DNA of 64,000 bases from positions 15,016,501 to 15,080,500 of the forward strand of contig JAGUCH010000002.1 in the NCBI GenBank assembly GCA_019096065.1, written 5' to 3'. The notes below the pieces were generated by a model. The model was given only the letters and a program-made list of their open reading frames with translations, was not told where the DNA came from and did not search any database. Numbering within the stretch: position 1 is the first letter of the stretch; every line of letters starts with the position of its first letter. This DNA is from Paracyclopina nana (lineage: Eukaryota > Arthropoda > Copepoda > Cyclopoida > Cyclopettidae). Shown one piece after another: positions 1 to 11,000 of the stretch. A program made the position numbers and the translations under genes.

Positions 1-81
1 CGCTTAGAAGAAATTCAAGCAGAGAAATTTCAGGTGTTTCCTTTGTAAAAGCTCAAAATTTTCATTTCAAAGATATTCAGA

Positions 82-508
82 ATGAAATTAATGACGCATA
101 ATGTGCTCAGTTCCAAGGGCATTAAAGGAGTTAAAACGGGCTACCCTTTGAAAATTGAGGTAACATTGCACTCTCTTAGCGTAATTCCTTTCATTAACTT
201 GCTGCTGTTAGGCGAAAGATGTCAAGGTTTGTGAGGTTGAGTTCAACTCCGAGTTCATTGCCAGAGTCATTCCAAGGCTGGACTGGCCAGTTATAGTGAA
301 GGCTGCTCAAGATCTTGGCCAATCCGAAGATTTGCCCCTGGAGCTGGGAGAAAACTACGAAAACGACCAGGAATTCCTGAAGAAAGCTCACCATGTCCTT
401 ATGGAGATTGACATCATTAACGGAGACCTCGTGTGTCCTGAAACAGGCCGAAAATTTCCTGTCTCCGATGGAATACCAAATATGCTACTGAACGAGGATG
501 AAGTTTGA
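82..508 (+). CDS. TRMT112: TRMT112, methyltransferase activator subunit
   Basis: Two exons, 82-159 and 212-508, joined by a 52-bp GT-AG intron, give a 124-residue protein; the human protein is 125. The N-terminus MKLMTHNVLSSKG and the C-terminal run GDLVCPETGRKFPVSDGIPNMLL are typical of the Trm112 family. TRMT112 is the small zinc-ribbon-type partner that stabilises and activates several SAM methyltransferases acting on tRNA, rRNA and release factor eRF1. This animal form keeps CPETGR, but the N-terminal cysteines of the yeast protein are absent. The ATG at 82 is preceded directly by a splice-acceptor-like ATATTCAG, so a 5' noncoding exon or leader may lie upstream, outside the window. The next gene converges on it, with 82 bp between stops. 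Confidence 0.93.
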
Positions 509-590
509 GTAGTAACTTGATCATTGTTCTTTCCTCTGTGACCAATTAAATATGCATTAATCAAACAAGTAGCATAGAAGTGCAGAAATG

Positions 591-1363
591 TCACTTTTGG
601 CCTTTAGCAAATGGAGAGGATTTTCGCCTTTTTAATTTCCTGTTCTTGATGACATCATCATCCTGGTTAAAGAAGAGCTTATTTGAAGGTTTAAAATGGC
701 AATGCATGAAAAGAAAAGTACCTGGTCACTCAGCTCTTGAATAGCAAAGTTTTCAATCAAGTTACAGGCTCTGGCCTTTGAAGCTCGATTCGGCCGAGGA
801 GGGCTCTCCATATCAAAATCGTAAATATCTGGATCTGACAACAAAGCACTCGTTTCTGGAGGCGTTTTGAGCAAAGAGTTCCTCGACAGCTTGCTGCCGG
901 TAGCTTTCAAACTCGCACCAGATGAGGTAGATGGAGCAGGAGTGAATACATCGGTAGAAGAGTCTCCAATAGTGAGCTTTTTGGAATAACTTTCCACTAT
1001 CATGGGCTGCCTTTCTCTTATAGTTTTGGTGCTCTTCTTGTAGGCAAGCAAGTTCTTCTGATACTGACAAAAGTCTTTCTTCAGAGACTCAAATGAAGCA
1101 TTTTCATTAGGAATTGTCAGTGTTGGAAAATCCTGAAGAGACTTTTTGGTGGCAGCTGCTAAAAAGAAGTCCTTGTTGGAGAAATAACTGAAAGACAAAG
1201 CAGCTTCCACTCCTTCCAAAGTTTGAGTGCAGGCAGCCTAAAACAGCAATGCATAAAGAGTAGAAGATAAAGAAAAATAGCGTACCTTAGATTCTGCCTC
1301 TTTCCGAATGTTTTGGTTGTAGTCATGTTTCCTTGGTGGGTAAAACATATTCACAAACCTCAT
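591..1363 (-). CDS. Unrecognised 221-residue protein, probably nuclear
   Basis: Three exons on the minus strand: 1286-1363, 722-1237 and 591-662, with clean GT-AG junctions and a frame that stays open across all of them. The start MRFVNMFYPPRKHDYNQNIR is followed by a partly helical region (about residues 27-100), then a low-complexity Ser/Thr/Pro stretch (about 105-175) with TP and SP sites that could be phosphorylated. The C-terminus is strongly basic, with KNRKLKRRKSS, which looks like a nuclear localisation signal. I do not recognise the family. The gene runs tail-to-tail with TRMT112 and head-to-head with the gene at 2318. Consistent splicing supports a real gene; the nuclear role is inferred only from the basic tail. 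Confidence 0.75.
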
Positions 1364-1480
1364 TTGACAAATGTTGCAACCAGTTTAGCAACGATTTTTG
1401 TAATATTGTAATATATTGTACTTCCGATCTTACCGAATTAACCGAACGTCGTTAGGCATAAGTCATAACGCTAGTACTAT

Positions 1481-1930
1481 TACGTGGTGACCAGAAAATT
1501 TGAGCGGGTTGTAGCCAGATTTTCCCCTAAAATAGCCACGTTTGGCCATCTCAGAAAAATTGCTCAAAATAGCCACAAATTGGTGAAAAATAGCCACATT
1601 ACTAGGAATTTTCTAGGTAATATTAAATTGTTATGAAAAAATTTCCAATTTTTTGGGATTGCTATGACTGAAATCAAGGATTTTTAAAATAATGATTTTC
1701 TTCTTATAATGGTAGCAAAAGATTTTAAAAAAGTCAGCCATTTTTGCAAATTTCATTTTTCTCCCTGCTTTTTTCTTGAATTTCAAGCGTTTATTAAGTA
1801 AAAATATCAAATTTTCGGACTTTTCAAAAATAGCCACAAATGGCTATGGCTATTCGGCCTAAATTTCCGTAGCCATACAAGGGTCAAAAATAGCCACTTT
1901 GGCTATAAATAGCCACATCTGGTCACCCTG
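1481..1930. mobile_element. hAT-like MITE
   Basis: About 450 bp without coding capacity between two divergent genes. The right end reads ...CATCTGGTCACCCTG, i.e. an inverted CAGGGTGACCAGATG, the hAT-type terminal motif. The left end has GTGGTGACCAG in matching orientation. An 8-bp direct repeat flanks it (AGTACTAT at 1473-1480 and AGTACTAA at 1931-1938, 7 of 8 identical), which fits hAT target duplication. The inside is filled with variants of AAATAGCCACA. The rest of 1364-2317 holds A+T-rich spacer that presumably includes the promoters of both neighbours; I see no other gene. Confidence 0.65.
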
Positions 1931-2317
1931 AGTACTAACGAGTAACGAATAACGATTGAAACGAAGCGCAAACGAGTTTAATCAAGTAAACAAATCAATC
2001 GCCCCTCCCACATTTTTAAGGCGAATATGAAAAAATTGAACAAATGACATGAGTAATTATAGACATGTCCGAATTAGTTCAAAGTTATTATTGGATAATT
2101 TTAACGTTTAATTTTTTCCGTTAAATCGTAGGGTATTAGATTTAGAGCAACTCAGTTTTAAAAAAAAACAGCTCTTGAAAATCGGTTGCATATCCGATCT
2201 ATCCTTATCTTGAGTATCTTCTAAAGCTGCCTTCAATAATCATTATCTTATTTTAGAGTTGTACGCTTTGGGGCGATTTTGGTTAATGGACAGCCGGTTT
2301 TGAAAGTCTAATTCAGC

Positions 2318-2829
2318 ATGAAAGCCTACGAAATTTTCATTTTGGATCTCTTCCTCAGATTGCAAAAGCGATTTTCACCGTAAGTCTATCAATGAAATCC
2401 TTTAAGAGTTATGTAAATACTTCTATTTTATAGGGTTTACCACAAGAACATTTTGAGCCAGGTTTACAAAACCTATGGCCCATTACAATGGAACCTCCTC
2501 TCATTGGAAGACCAGTGCTACTTTCGTCGACTGGAAGTTCTCTCCGAGATGTCTCAGGCTACAAATAAGATTCTGATGCCAGTTTTCATTGAAGACAAAC
2601 TGAACTTCATTGAAGTGGACATAGAAGATCAAGTAATTGAGCAAGCAAGAAACGAAGCGTATAGCATTGACAACCAAAGCCAAGCAGTCAAATCTCTCTT
2701 GGACAGCATCATTCCACTCAAGGTGAAACTTGAAAAAATACCAAAAATAGCTTTTATATTCTCTTTCATAATTCTTTCCAGACCGAAGGCAGCGCTGAGG
2801 ATGAGGCTTGCTTAAATGTCACATCCTAA
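2318..2829 (+). CDS. Small protein with a possible HMG-box-like fold
   Basis: Three exons, 2318-2379, 2434-2722 and 2782-2829, give 132 residues. The region from KAYEIF to about residue 62 has the spacing of an HMG box: an aromatic N-terminal helix, then WNLLSLEDQCYFRRLEVL, resembling the W..LS.EE...Y motif of HMG helix 2-3. The match is by eye and weak, and key basic residues are few, so DNA binding is uncertain. The remainder is acidic and ends in CLNVTS. The ATG lies two bases after an acceptor-like TCTAATTCAG. The stop codon is only 3 bp from the NAMPT stop on the other strand, so the two 3' UTRs must overlap. The splicing is convincing; the function is not known. Confidence 0.6.
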
Positions 2830-2832
2830 TTT

Positions 2833-4456
2833 TCACAACTCTGACATGATCTTATCTCTGACTTCTTGAAGACTCCACTCTTTTACCATCTCACCATCTC
2901 TGAATATCTCGACTAGAATTTCAACCTGTAGAAAAAATGGTGCACCTGGTGCATGCATAAAAAATTATAGTTATAGTAAAATGGCATACGTCATCTTTTC
3001 CAATCTCTTCTCTCAACTTTGTTTCATAAGAGCCATCAAGCTTTTGCACCAGAGTCAAGTTTCCTCTCTTTGATTGCTTTCCGGGATCAGTGATTGGGTT
3101 TTTGAACACATCCACCTAGGATTATTGAAGAACAAATCCATTATGTAATCTTAGGCCGTGAAGTAGCTTACCAATTGGCCTCCAATTTGAGCCTGACAAC
3201 ATTTGTAAGCACATTTCATAGTATCCCGATTCACTTTCTGAAGCAGCCCTCCTCCGGACCCAAAATTGACATTGTCCAGGCTGAACTTGGAATCAGCTAT
3301 GCCCTTCAAAATGCTCTCCAATGTGTCCAATTCAATGCCATCGCCTTGAATGACTCTGATATAATCAGGTAATACTTTGAATCCTTTGGAATTCACGACC
3401 GGAGGGAAAATTTGGCCCAACTTTTCGAGCACCTTGATCAAGGTCTCTTTGGGATCTCCCGAATCAGGACGAACGACGAAGACTCCCTTTCTCTTGATGA
3501 TTTTCTCTTTCAGCTCTTTAGCAATTATGTTGTCGATGAAGCTCCAAATGTCGTAGCTGTCACAGACAACACTCACGATTCCAACTGGGCATTCCTCCAA
3601 AATGTGCAAGACAGCAGCACTTTCTTGAGCAGGCCCCCAACTTGTCATGATGCTGTGTTCAGTGGCAACAACTGAAGTGCCAGGCATTCCATTGCACCCA
3701 TAGAATTGCTTGGCAATCATACATCCTGTCACATTGTCTGTCCCTTTGAAATGCGTTAGGTGAGCACACCCGCCAATCCCTGTAAAATTAAATACATATT
3801 AGAGTTAATCCCAAACAGATATCACTTTTTTGCCTCCAGATTCCATAGAGGTCGACCCCCTCATGCCAAAATCGTTCAGTTTCATAGTCAAGTTGTCCAG
3901 GTTGTCACACGTCATCTCGGAGTACTTTTTGAAAAGCTTCATTTGGTAATTGGTGCTTGTGCATACTGTCATAGGATACCACGTGGTCACTAAGAGAGTT
4001 TCCAAATAATTGGTGATCCATGCTACTGACGGATCAGTATTTTCAACAGTGAACAAGACATTCTTGACAGGCACGCTTGTCCCCTCTGGAACAGCCCTGA
4101 TCACAACAGGAATTTTCCCTTGCAGATCATTGACAATGTAGTCCCAGCCTTTGCGGTTGAACACGTTGTCACCATTCGTGGGGAGATGCAGGGCAAAAAA
4201 TGCTTCGGCTTCATCAACCATCTCCTTGGTGATCCTTTGACAGAGCCACTTTTTCACAACGTATTGAAGGCCAAAAAAGACTGCCTTGTCAAACTTTCCT
4301 CCCCTCGACTCAAAATAAGATAGAATTTTCGTCGTGTCCGGAGGATACAATTTGTAATGCCCAGCCTAAAAAGACAATTATGATTCATTGGACGATTGGT
4401 AAACGAAACATTACCTTGTAGGAATCTGCCATCAAAATCAAGTTCGAGGACGTCAT
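2833..4456 (-). CDS. NAMPT: Nicotinamide phosphoribosyltransferase
   Basis: Five exons: 4415-4456, 3834-4365, 3172-3779, 2990-3115 and 2833-2925. They give 466 residues against 491 in human. NAMPT makes NMN from nicotinamide and PRPP, the first step of NAD salvage. Recognisable stretches are MADSYKAGHYKLYPP, VPEGTSVPVKNVLFTVENTD, LNDFGMRG (conserved Asp), ATEHSIMTSWG (the catalytic His that is phosphorylated in the family), VVRPDSGDP (PRPP and nicotinamide site), DYIRVIQGDG and NVNFGSGGGLLQK. The second intron (3780-3833) works only with a GC donor: GGAG|GC restores the family sequence ESGGIGGCAHL, whereas the nearby GT breaks the frame. The gene converges on the 2318 gene with a 3-bp gap between stops. 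Confidence 0.95.
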
Positions 4457-5256
4457 CGTTGAAGACAGTATCCCTTGAGAATTGCGAAAAGTAGATAAGT
4501 GCTCAGCGCAAAGGTACATGCAACACTGATAGATCGAAATCCAAGCCTATTTTGGTGAATGCAGCGTGCAACAAATTAGTCATGCCAAAATGACTGAACT
4601 AGAGCCCTGCATTATTAAGAGAGCCGCTGAAACAGCAAAACGAGCAACCTATTGTAGAGAAATTATTTGCTAGCTTTACCGCAAAATTACCTGACACTTT
4701 GTATAAGATCATTTGATCATTATATTAAACATTAACTACAGTGCTTTTAAAAAAAGTAATTTTTTTGCCTAGTCAGTTAAACGAAAAAAATCCTTTCATC
4801 AAAATAAATTGGACACGCATGAAAAGCATTGAACAATGGTGTGTTAACAACTATTGAGCTAACGCCCAAGGTACTATAGCATATATTCAGCTTCGTAAAA
4901 ATATTTATAAGTTGATAAAGCTGCATTAATGTTGCAACTAATTCTTATAACTTTTGAATTTGGTTCTCCTCTAGCATGTTTCGATTACTTATGCTTTTGG
5001 TTAAAGAGAAATTGGCAATTATTTTCGTCATATGTTTTTTTTAAAAATAGTAATTGCGATAATTTCCATTCAGCAGTCCCTCTATGTATCAAATTATATG
5101 TATATATTCCATCTCTTGAAGACTTCCATCAAAAGTATCATCTTAGTTATAGCCTTAAAATAGATGTGAGAAATGGTAGCATAAGCTGTTATCTATGTAT
5201 AAAAGGAAGAAAGAACAAAAAATGCTGTCAATTGGAGCTCTTCTGGATTCCACTCA
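4457..5256. other. Intergenic spacer, nothing recognised
   Basis: A+T-rich spacer between the NAMPT start and the RXR stop, both on the minus strand. It should carry the NAMPT promoter and the RXR 3' UTR. The short frames in it have no splice-supported structure and no recognisable family. I see no repeat or RNA gene. Confidence 0.5.
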
Positions 5257-7133
5257 TCACTCTTCGAGGAAATTTTTTATGAAAGTCTCCATGGCTGAGT
5301 TTCCATCGTCCATCTCAAACATGGTTCGGTCTTCTCTGACTAATTTGAAGAAAAAGTGGTGCTCTGCGCATTTGAGCCCGATCGATCGCAAAGCTGGCAA
5401 TCGCAAAAGAAGCTTGGCAAACCTCGACGTGTCTTTTTCATGGCGGGTGCGACAATGCTCTTCGAGGGTGGCATACACCTTTTCACGTAGCGTCTCCACC
5501 TGATTAGAAGCATCGTTGGTCAAGCCAGGTGCGTCAGGGTTGAACAAAACGATGGCGCGGAGGCATGCCAACTCGCACTTTTCCTAAGTAAAAAAAATAA
5601 GAAGAAAACTCGAGTGATTAGGAAATCGAATTACCATTTTCATTTCCTCCATTTTTCCAACCAGCTCAATGAGAACTCGGTCAAAGATTTCACCCAAGCC
5701 CGCTCTATGCGCGTCCTCCATTGTGATTATTTTACCTTGGCCCATTAATATGCCCTCTTCGTTCAATGACATTGATCGGTAAGCTGCACCCAGAATCATT
5801 AACTCGTTCCAGCCAGACTTGATCAAAGTAATCTAAAAATGAAAAGGCATAAGTAAGGAGCAGTCACATTTCAACTCTACTATGCTACTTACTTGGGTGT
5901 CAAGGCTGAGGTCTGGGAAGAGAGGCAAATTTTTGGCAAATTCAACAATCTGAGCAAAAATGCTGCTGTTGGGGTCTCCACCTGTGGCATTAAATGCCTG
6001 GTGGGCGGGGTGGGCGCCAGGGTTTTCACCTGCCTTTTCTGATTTCACTTGCGACTCCAGAATTCTGTCCAAAGGCATGTCCGAGTTGGTGCAAGTCGTC
6101 TCTGGCAACTCTTCCTTGATTCCATTTGCCACTTGCCCAAGTTCTTTGGCACCTGTGCTCACTTGCCCTCCAGCAGAACCAGTTGATTCCTTGCCCCTTG
6201 ACCGTTCTTCTTGCACAGCTTCGCGTTTCATACCAGTTTGCAGGCATTTCATATACCTGTGAAAAGGTCAATAATTACTATGTTTTCAGCGTCTTAAAAA
6301 CGAAAGTAAGCAATTTTTACAAAGGGCTCTTTTTATAGCTTCCATTTAACTGACTAGAGAGTAATTTTGTTAAAAAAAGGTATCACAAATGAAATTGTGT
6401 TTTTTGTATGGGCAGAGGATTTTAGAAATGGTTTAATTTTCCCCAAAATTGCTCATATGATCTAAAATTGGATTAAAACGATAAGCGAGTTCAGCATAAA
6501 AATAGTTGACTAGTTCGCCATGGTTGACGCATAAAATATTGACAACCTTCTAGGACTTTTGGGTCACAAGGAAAGCCAATAATGCAATAAAAATTAGCGC
6601 ATAGCTCGGTCACCAGCAATGGCAAGTAGCTTCATCATTTACAATATTCTATTCATAAACGCTACGTCACAAATTTCTTTTCTCATACACGGCAGTCTTC
6701 CAATATTGTGCTAGAATAAGCAACCCAAAAAATACCTGCAATATTGGCATCTGTTTCTTTGACGCTTGTCGATGATGCAATTTCTGTTCTCCCTGCAGGC
6801 ATACGAAAGCTCCTTTCTTACGGTTCGCTTGAAGAAGCCTTTGCAACCTTCACAAGAGTAGACACCGTAGTGCTTGCCCGAGGCCTTGTCACCACAGATG
6901 GTGCAAAGGTGCTTGGAATTTGCGAGCGGATGGTTTGGTGGGTAATTGGGTGAAGACGACCTCACGAGGCCTCCTGGCGATCCAGCTGTCATGGTAGAGC
7001 CCGGGCTACCCCCGGGTGAATAGCCTCTCATCAAGGCCATAGGGTCAGGCTTTTGTTCAGCCGGGGAGTTGGGCTGATCATCATATCCGCCAGGGCCTCC
7101 CGAGGACGGATCGACCTCCATATAGCCATCCAT
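5257..7133 (-). CDS. RXR: Retinoid X receptor / ultraspiracle nuclear receptor
   Basis: Four coding exons (6736-7133, 5893-6256, 5635-5832, 5257-5583) give 428 residues. A Gly/Ser/Pro-rich A/B region (1-74) is followed by the two-zinc-finger DNA-binding domain (about 77-142) with P-box [10 protein letters not shown], then the T-box [18 protein letters not shown]. The ligand-binding domain has [17 protein letters not shown] and [25 protein letters not shown] is the obligate partner of the ecdysone receptor and other nuclear receptors. The hinge is long. The last helix reads [11 protein letters not shown]: the glutamate inside the usual RXR core FLMEML is not in its normal place, so AF-2 activation may be altered. 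The ATG is 15 bp after an acceptor (TTTTTCTCCTAG at about 7149), so an untranslated first exon lies upstream. Confidence 0.95.
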
Positions 7134-8000
7134 GCTGTTTTTGGCAATCTAGGAGAAAAACACAGTTTCACATTATACAGACCGGTCAACATCGCACAAG
7201 CAACGTGATTTTAGAGCGAGTCTCTTACATTTAAAGGCCAGCGAGAATAAACCGTGAAGGAGCAAGTATATTCTGCAATGATGCTCTTTGGTCTCCAAAG
7301 TACACTATGTCCTTGATGATGATGCTGCTGCTGTTGATTGAATGAATTACTTCAGCCGGTTGCTAGAAGAAGACCTTTCACTTTAGCCATTTCTCTGAGG
7401 ACTGATGGCGGAATCCACGAGCTTTCGCTTAAACGTAGCTCAACCTTGTACTTTGAATCTCCTCCTCCTCCTTCCTAATGTTTACTGTTTTCTTCTTCAG
7501 CGAAAATGGCTTCAGGTTGCTGAATGGCCATTCTGGGCAGATCGACGTACTTTTTGCACTCTCCAATTTGCAGAAACAGCCAGATATTGATCATAAACGC
7601 CCCATGATATTTTACTACATCAACTGTTTCCTTGTTTTTAACTGGATTCATTTTGACGGAAAGTACAAAAATAGATGCTTTTAGAGACCCATTTCAATGA
7701 GCAAATTAAATATTCCACTTTAACATTTCCGTTCTTACGCCAAAATTTGTTTACATTTCCTCTGGTAGCATCATGTACTTTGGTGTGCACAGGTATAAAG
7801 TTGACTGGAAAAAACTTTCTTTGAGTACAATGTGGCTTTTTCTGGGAAAATGCAGCCAACAGCTGGCTATTTAATCCAAATTCGCCCTTGTCACACAAGT
7901 TGCGGTGAAAAAAAATGAACAAATGTAGGTGATCAAAATCTTTGTAAACAATTGTTGCACAATTTTATGAAAATTTGCAAAAGATAGTGGAAATTCAAAG
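7134..8000. promoter_or_regulatory. Divergent spacer between RXR and ASCC3
   Basis: About 870 bp between two genes that point away from each other. It must contain the RXR 5' untranslated region with at least one intron (acceptor at about 7149-7150 on the minus strand) and the ASCC3 promoter. A short CT-rich run (about 7457-7475) and several A+T-rich tracts are visible. I see no gene, TATA motif or repeat that I would defend. Confidence 0.4.
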
Positions 8001-11000
8001 ATGAACGAAACACCGAGGCTGTCAACGTATATAAGGGCCTTTGGCCATGTCAGCCATCCGGATGACAAGTTTTTAGAGGAAGACGAGAAGAAAGATTTTG
8101 AAATTCTTAAGCGAAGGCTGTTGGCCAAACGAAAGGAGGAGGAAGATGGAAAAGTTGATGATGATCAATCTTACTTTGGTGCCAAGATTCCGTTTGACCC
8201 AATTTTCTTCGAGCCAACAGTCAACGACGAGGCTTTCAAATGCCTGTCAAGGCCTGATCCAGGGCAATTCTTGTTACGCAATCAAATCAATTTTGATTAC
8301 AAGGAGCCTGAGGCAGGGAGAATCACGTAATTTCTCCCTTTGTACATTACATTCATGTTTGACTGTACGAATTTCATTAATAGGCCTCAATCAAAGTATA
8401 CAATGGAGTGGTTGGAGCTCCAGCTTGGCCATTCTGCAACAGGGCTTTCTGCAGCAGAGTTATCGCTGACATTAGTTGAAATTCTCAAGAGTTCGAGGTC
8501 GAATGATGATCTGCAAACAGAGCTGTTTGATCTCTTGGGCTTCGATCGAATTCAATTGATCCAGGAGTTGCTTGAGCATCGGCATACGTTGATCCAGTCG
8601 CATGCGTTGAACAAAAAAGTGCTGAAGAGCGAAATCGCTCAAGCTGCAGCTTCCAACTCGGCTGGATTGAACAAGTCCAAACCCATGTATGGATGCCAAG
8701 TGCTCGTTCAATCTGAGGATGAACGGCAATTGCGCAAACAGGTGCATTTTAATCAAGGCTTCTTTTAATAATATGGTATAGTAATGTTAGATTGATTTAG
8801 GTGCTGAAAGAAGAGAAAAAAATTAACAAGATTCTTAAGGCTATTCAAGATGACAGCGATGAAGAGACGTTTGACCCAAAAGCGCTCGCCATGAAACGTC
8901 AAAGCGTTGCATTGGCATCTGTCATGTCAAAGCCTCTTTTGCAGAAGGAAAAGTCACCAGCTTTTGCCGTTGTGGAGAAATATCCCTTTGTCTTTGACAA
9001 CTTTGCTGAGGCCAAAATGTCTGCCGGATTCATTCAGGGCACCAAAATGGTGTTGCCGTTGGGTTTCGAGCGAAAGGATGACAAAAAGGCTGAAGAAGTG
9101 TTCATACCTGCCACCGCCAAGGCTCCGGCTGAAATTGGGCGTAATTTGGTGGCCATTTCAAGCCTGGATTACATTGGTCAAATGGCATTCCAGGGCATGA
9201 AATCGCTCAACAGAATTCAATCAGTTGTGTTTGATGCAGCCTACAGAACTAACGAGAACTTGCTGGTCTGCGCTCCCACTGGAGCGGGCAAGACCAATGT
9301 GGCCATGTTGTGCATCGCGCAAACAATTCGCCAATTTATGGATAATGATGTGATCAGGAAAGACGCGTTCAAAATCGTCTATGTTGCGCCTATGAAAGCC
9401 TTGGCTGCCGAAATGACAGCCAACTTTTCAAAGCGTTTGGCCCCGCTGGGATTGACCGTCCGTGAGCTGACTGGTGATATGCAGCTGACCAAAACTGAAA
9501 TCATGCAAACGCAAATGCTGGTGACAACGCCTGAGAAGTGGGATGTGGTGACGCGGAAGCCAGGAGACGTGTCACTCTCCCAGCTTGTCCGCCTTCTCAT
9601 CATTGATGAAGTTCACCTACTGCACGGTGACCGCGGACCTGTGATCGAAGCTCTCGTGGCACGAACCCTGAGAATGGTTGAATCCTCGCAAACTGTGATA
9701 CGCATTGTGGGCTTGTCTGCCACTCTGCCCAATTATCTGGACGTTGCTCAGTTCCTAAGGGTGAACCCGTACTTGGGCCTCTTCTTCTTTGATGGAAGAT
9801 TCCGTCCTGTCCCCCTGGCCCAGACCTTTGTGGGCATCAAAGCCTTGAACTCGAATCAGCAAGCGACTGACATGAACGAGCTATGCTATGAAAAAGTCCT
9901 TGACTTTGTTCGCAAGGGCCACCAGGTCATGGTTTTCGTTCATGCCAGGAATGCTACTGTCAAGACTGGAATGGCTTTGCTTGAGATGGCTCAGAACCGA
10001 GGTCACACCGAGACATTTTTGCCTGACGACTCGCCACAACTTGGCACCGCTCAAAAAGCCATTTCCAAGTCGAGGAACAAGCAGCTGGTGGAGTTGTTCA
10101 ACGCAGGCTTTGGCATTCACCATGCTGGTATGTTGAGGAGTGATCGGAGCATGGTGGAGAAGCTGTTCGGTCAGGGATTCATCAAGGTCTTGGTCTGCAC
10201 GGCGACGTTGGCTTGGGGTGTCAACCTGCCTGCGCACGCTGTCATCATCAAAGGGACTGAGATTTACAATGCCAAGCAGGGTGGCTTTGTTGATGTTGGC
10301 ATCCTGGATGTGCTGCAAATTTTTGGCCGAGCTGGACGCCCCCAATTCGATACTTCGGGACATGGCACCATCATCACGACGCATGACAAACTAAGCCACT
10401 ATCTATCCCTGCTCACCAACCAGTTCCCCATCGAGTCAAACTTCTTGGCGCTCCTGGCTGACAACTTGAACGCCGAGATCTCTCTCGGCACCGTGACGAA
10501 TGTCGAAGAAGCCGTGCAGTGGCTGTCTTACTCTTACTTGTATGTGCGCATGCGGAAAAACCCACTTGTCTATGGCCTCAAATATCAAGACGTCAAAGAT
10601 GATCCCACGTTGGAGGTGCGCAGGTCTGAGGTTGTGCGCGAGGCTGCTCGTAAGCTGGACAAGGCCAAAATGATTCGATTCGATGAGCGCACCGGCTACT
10701 TGTTCCCAACTGACTATGGCCGCACCGCAAGCCAATTTTACATCAAGTACGACACGATTGAGGTGTTCAACGAGCTGCTGAAGCCTGTGATGAACGAGGC
10801 GGACATCTTGTCGATGCTGTCACAAGCCACGGAATTCGAGCAGTTGAAGGTGCGAGATGACGAAATGGACGAGTTGGACGACTTGACTCACGAGTACTGC
10901 CAAGTGCCTGTGTTTGGTGGCTCCGAAAACGTCCATGGGAAAGTGAACATTTTGCTGCAGACGCACATCTCGCGCGGCCAAGTGCGAAGCTTTTCGCTCA

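Noticed and set aside
4929-5282. Plus-strand frame of 117 codons between NAMPT and RXR
   Set aside because: A+T-driven composition, runs antisense into the RXR end, and no homology recognised.
9881-10384. Minus-strand frame of 167 codons inside ASCC3
   Set aside because: Shadow of the helicase coding sequence; no independent signals.
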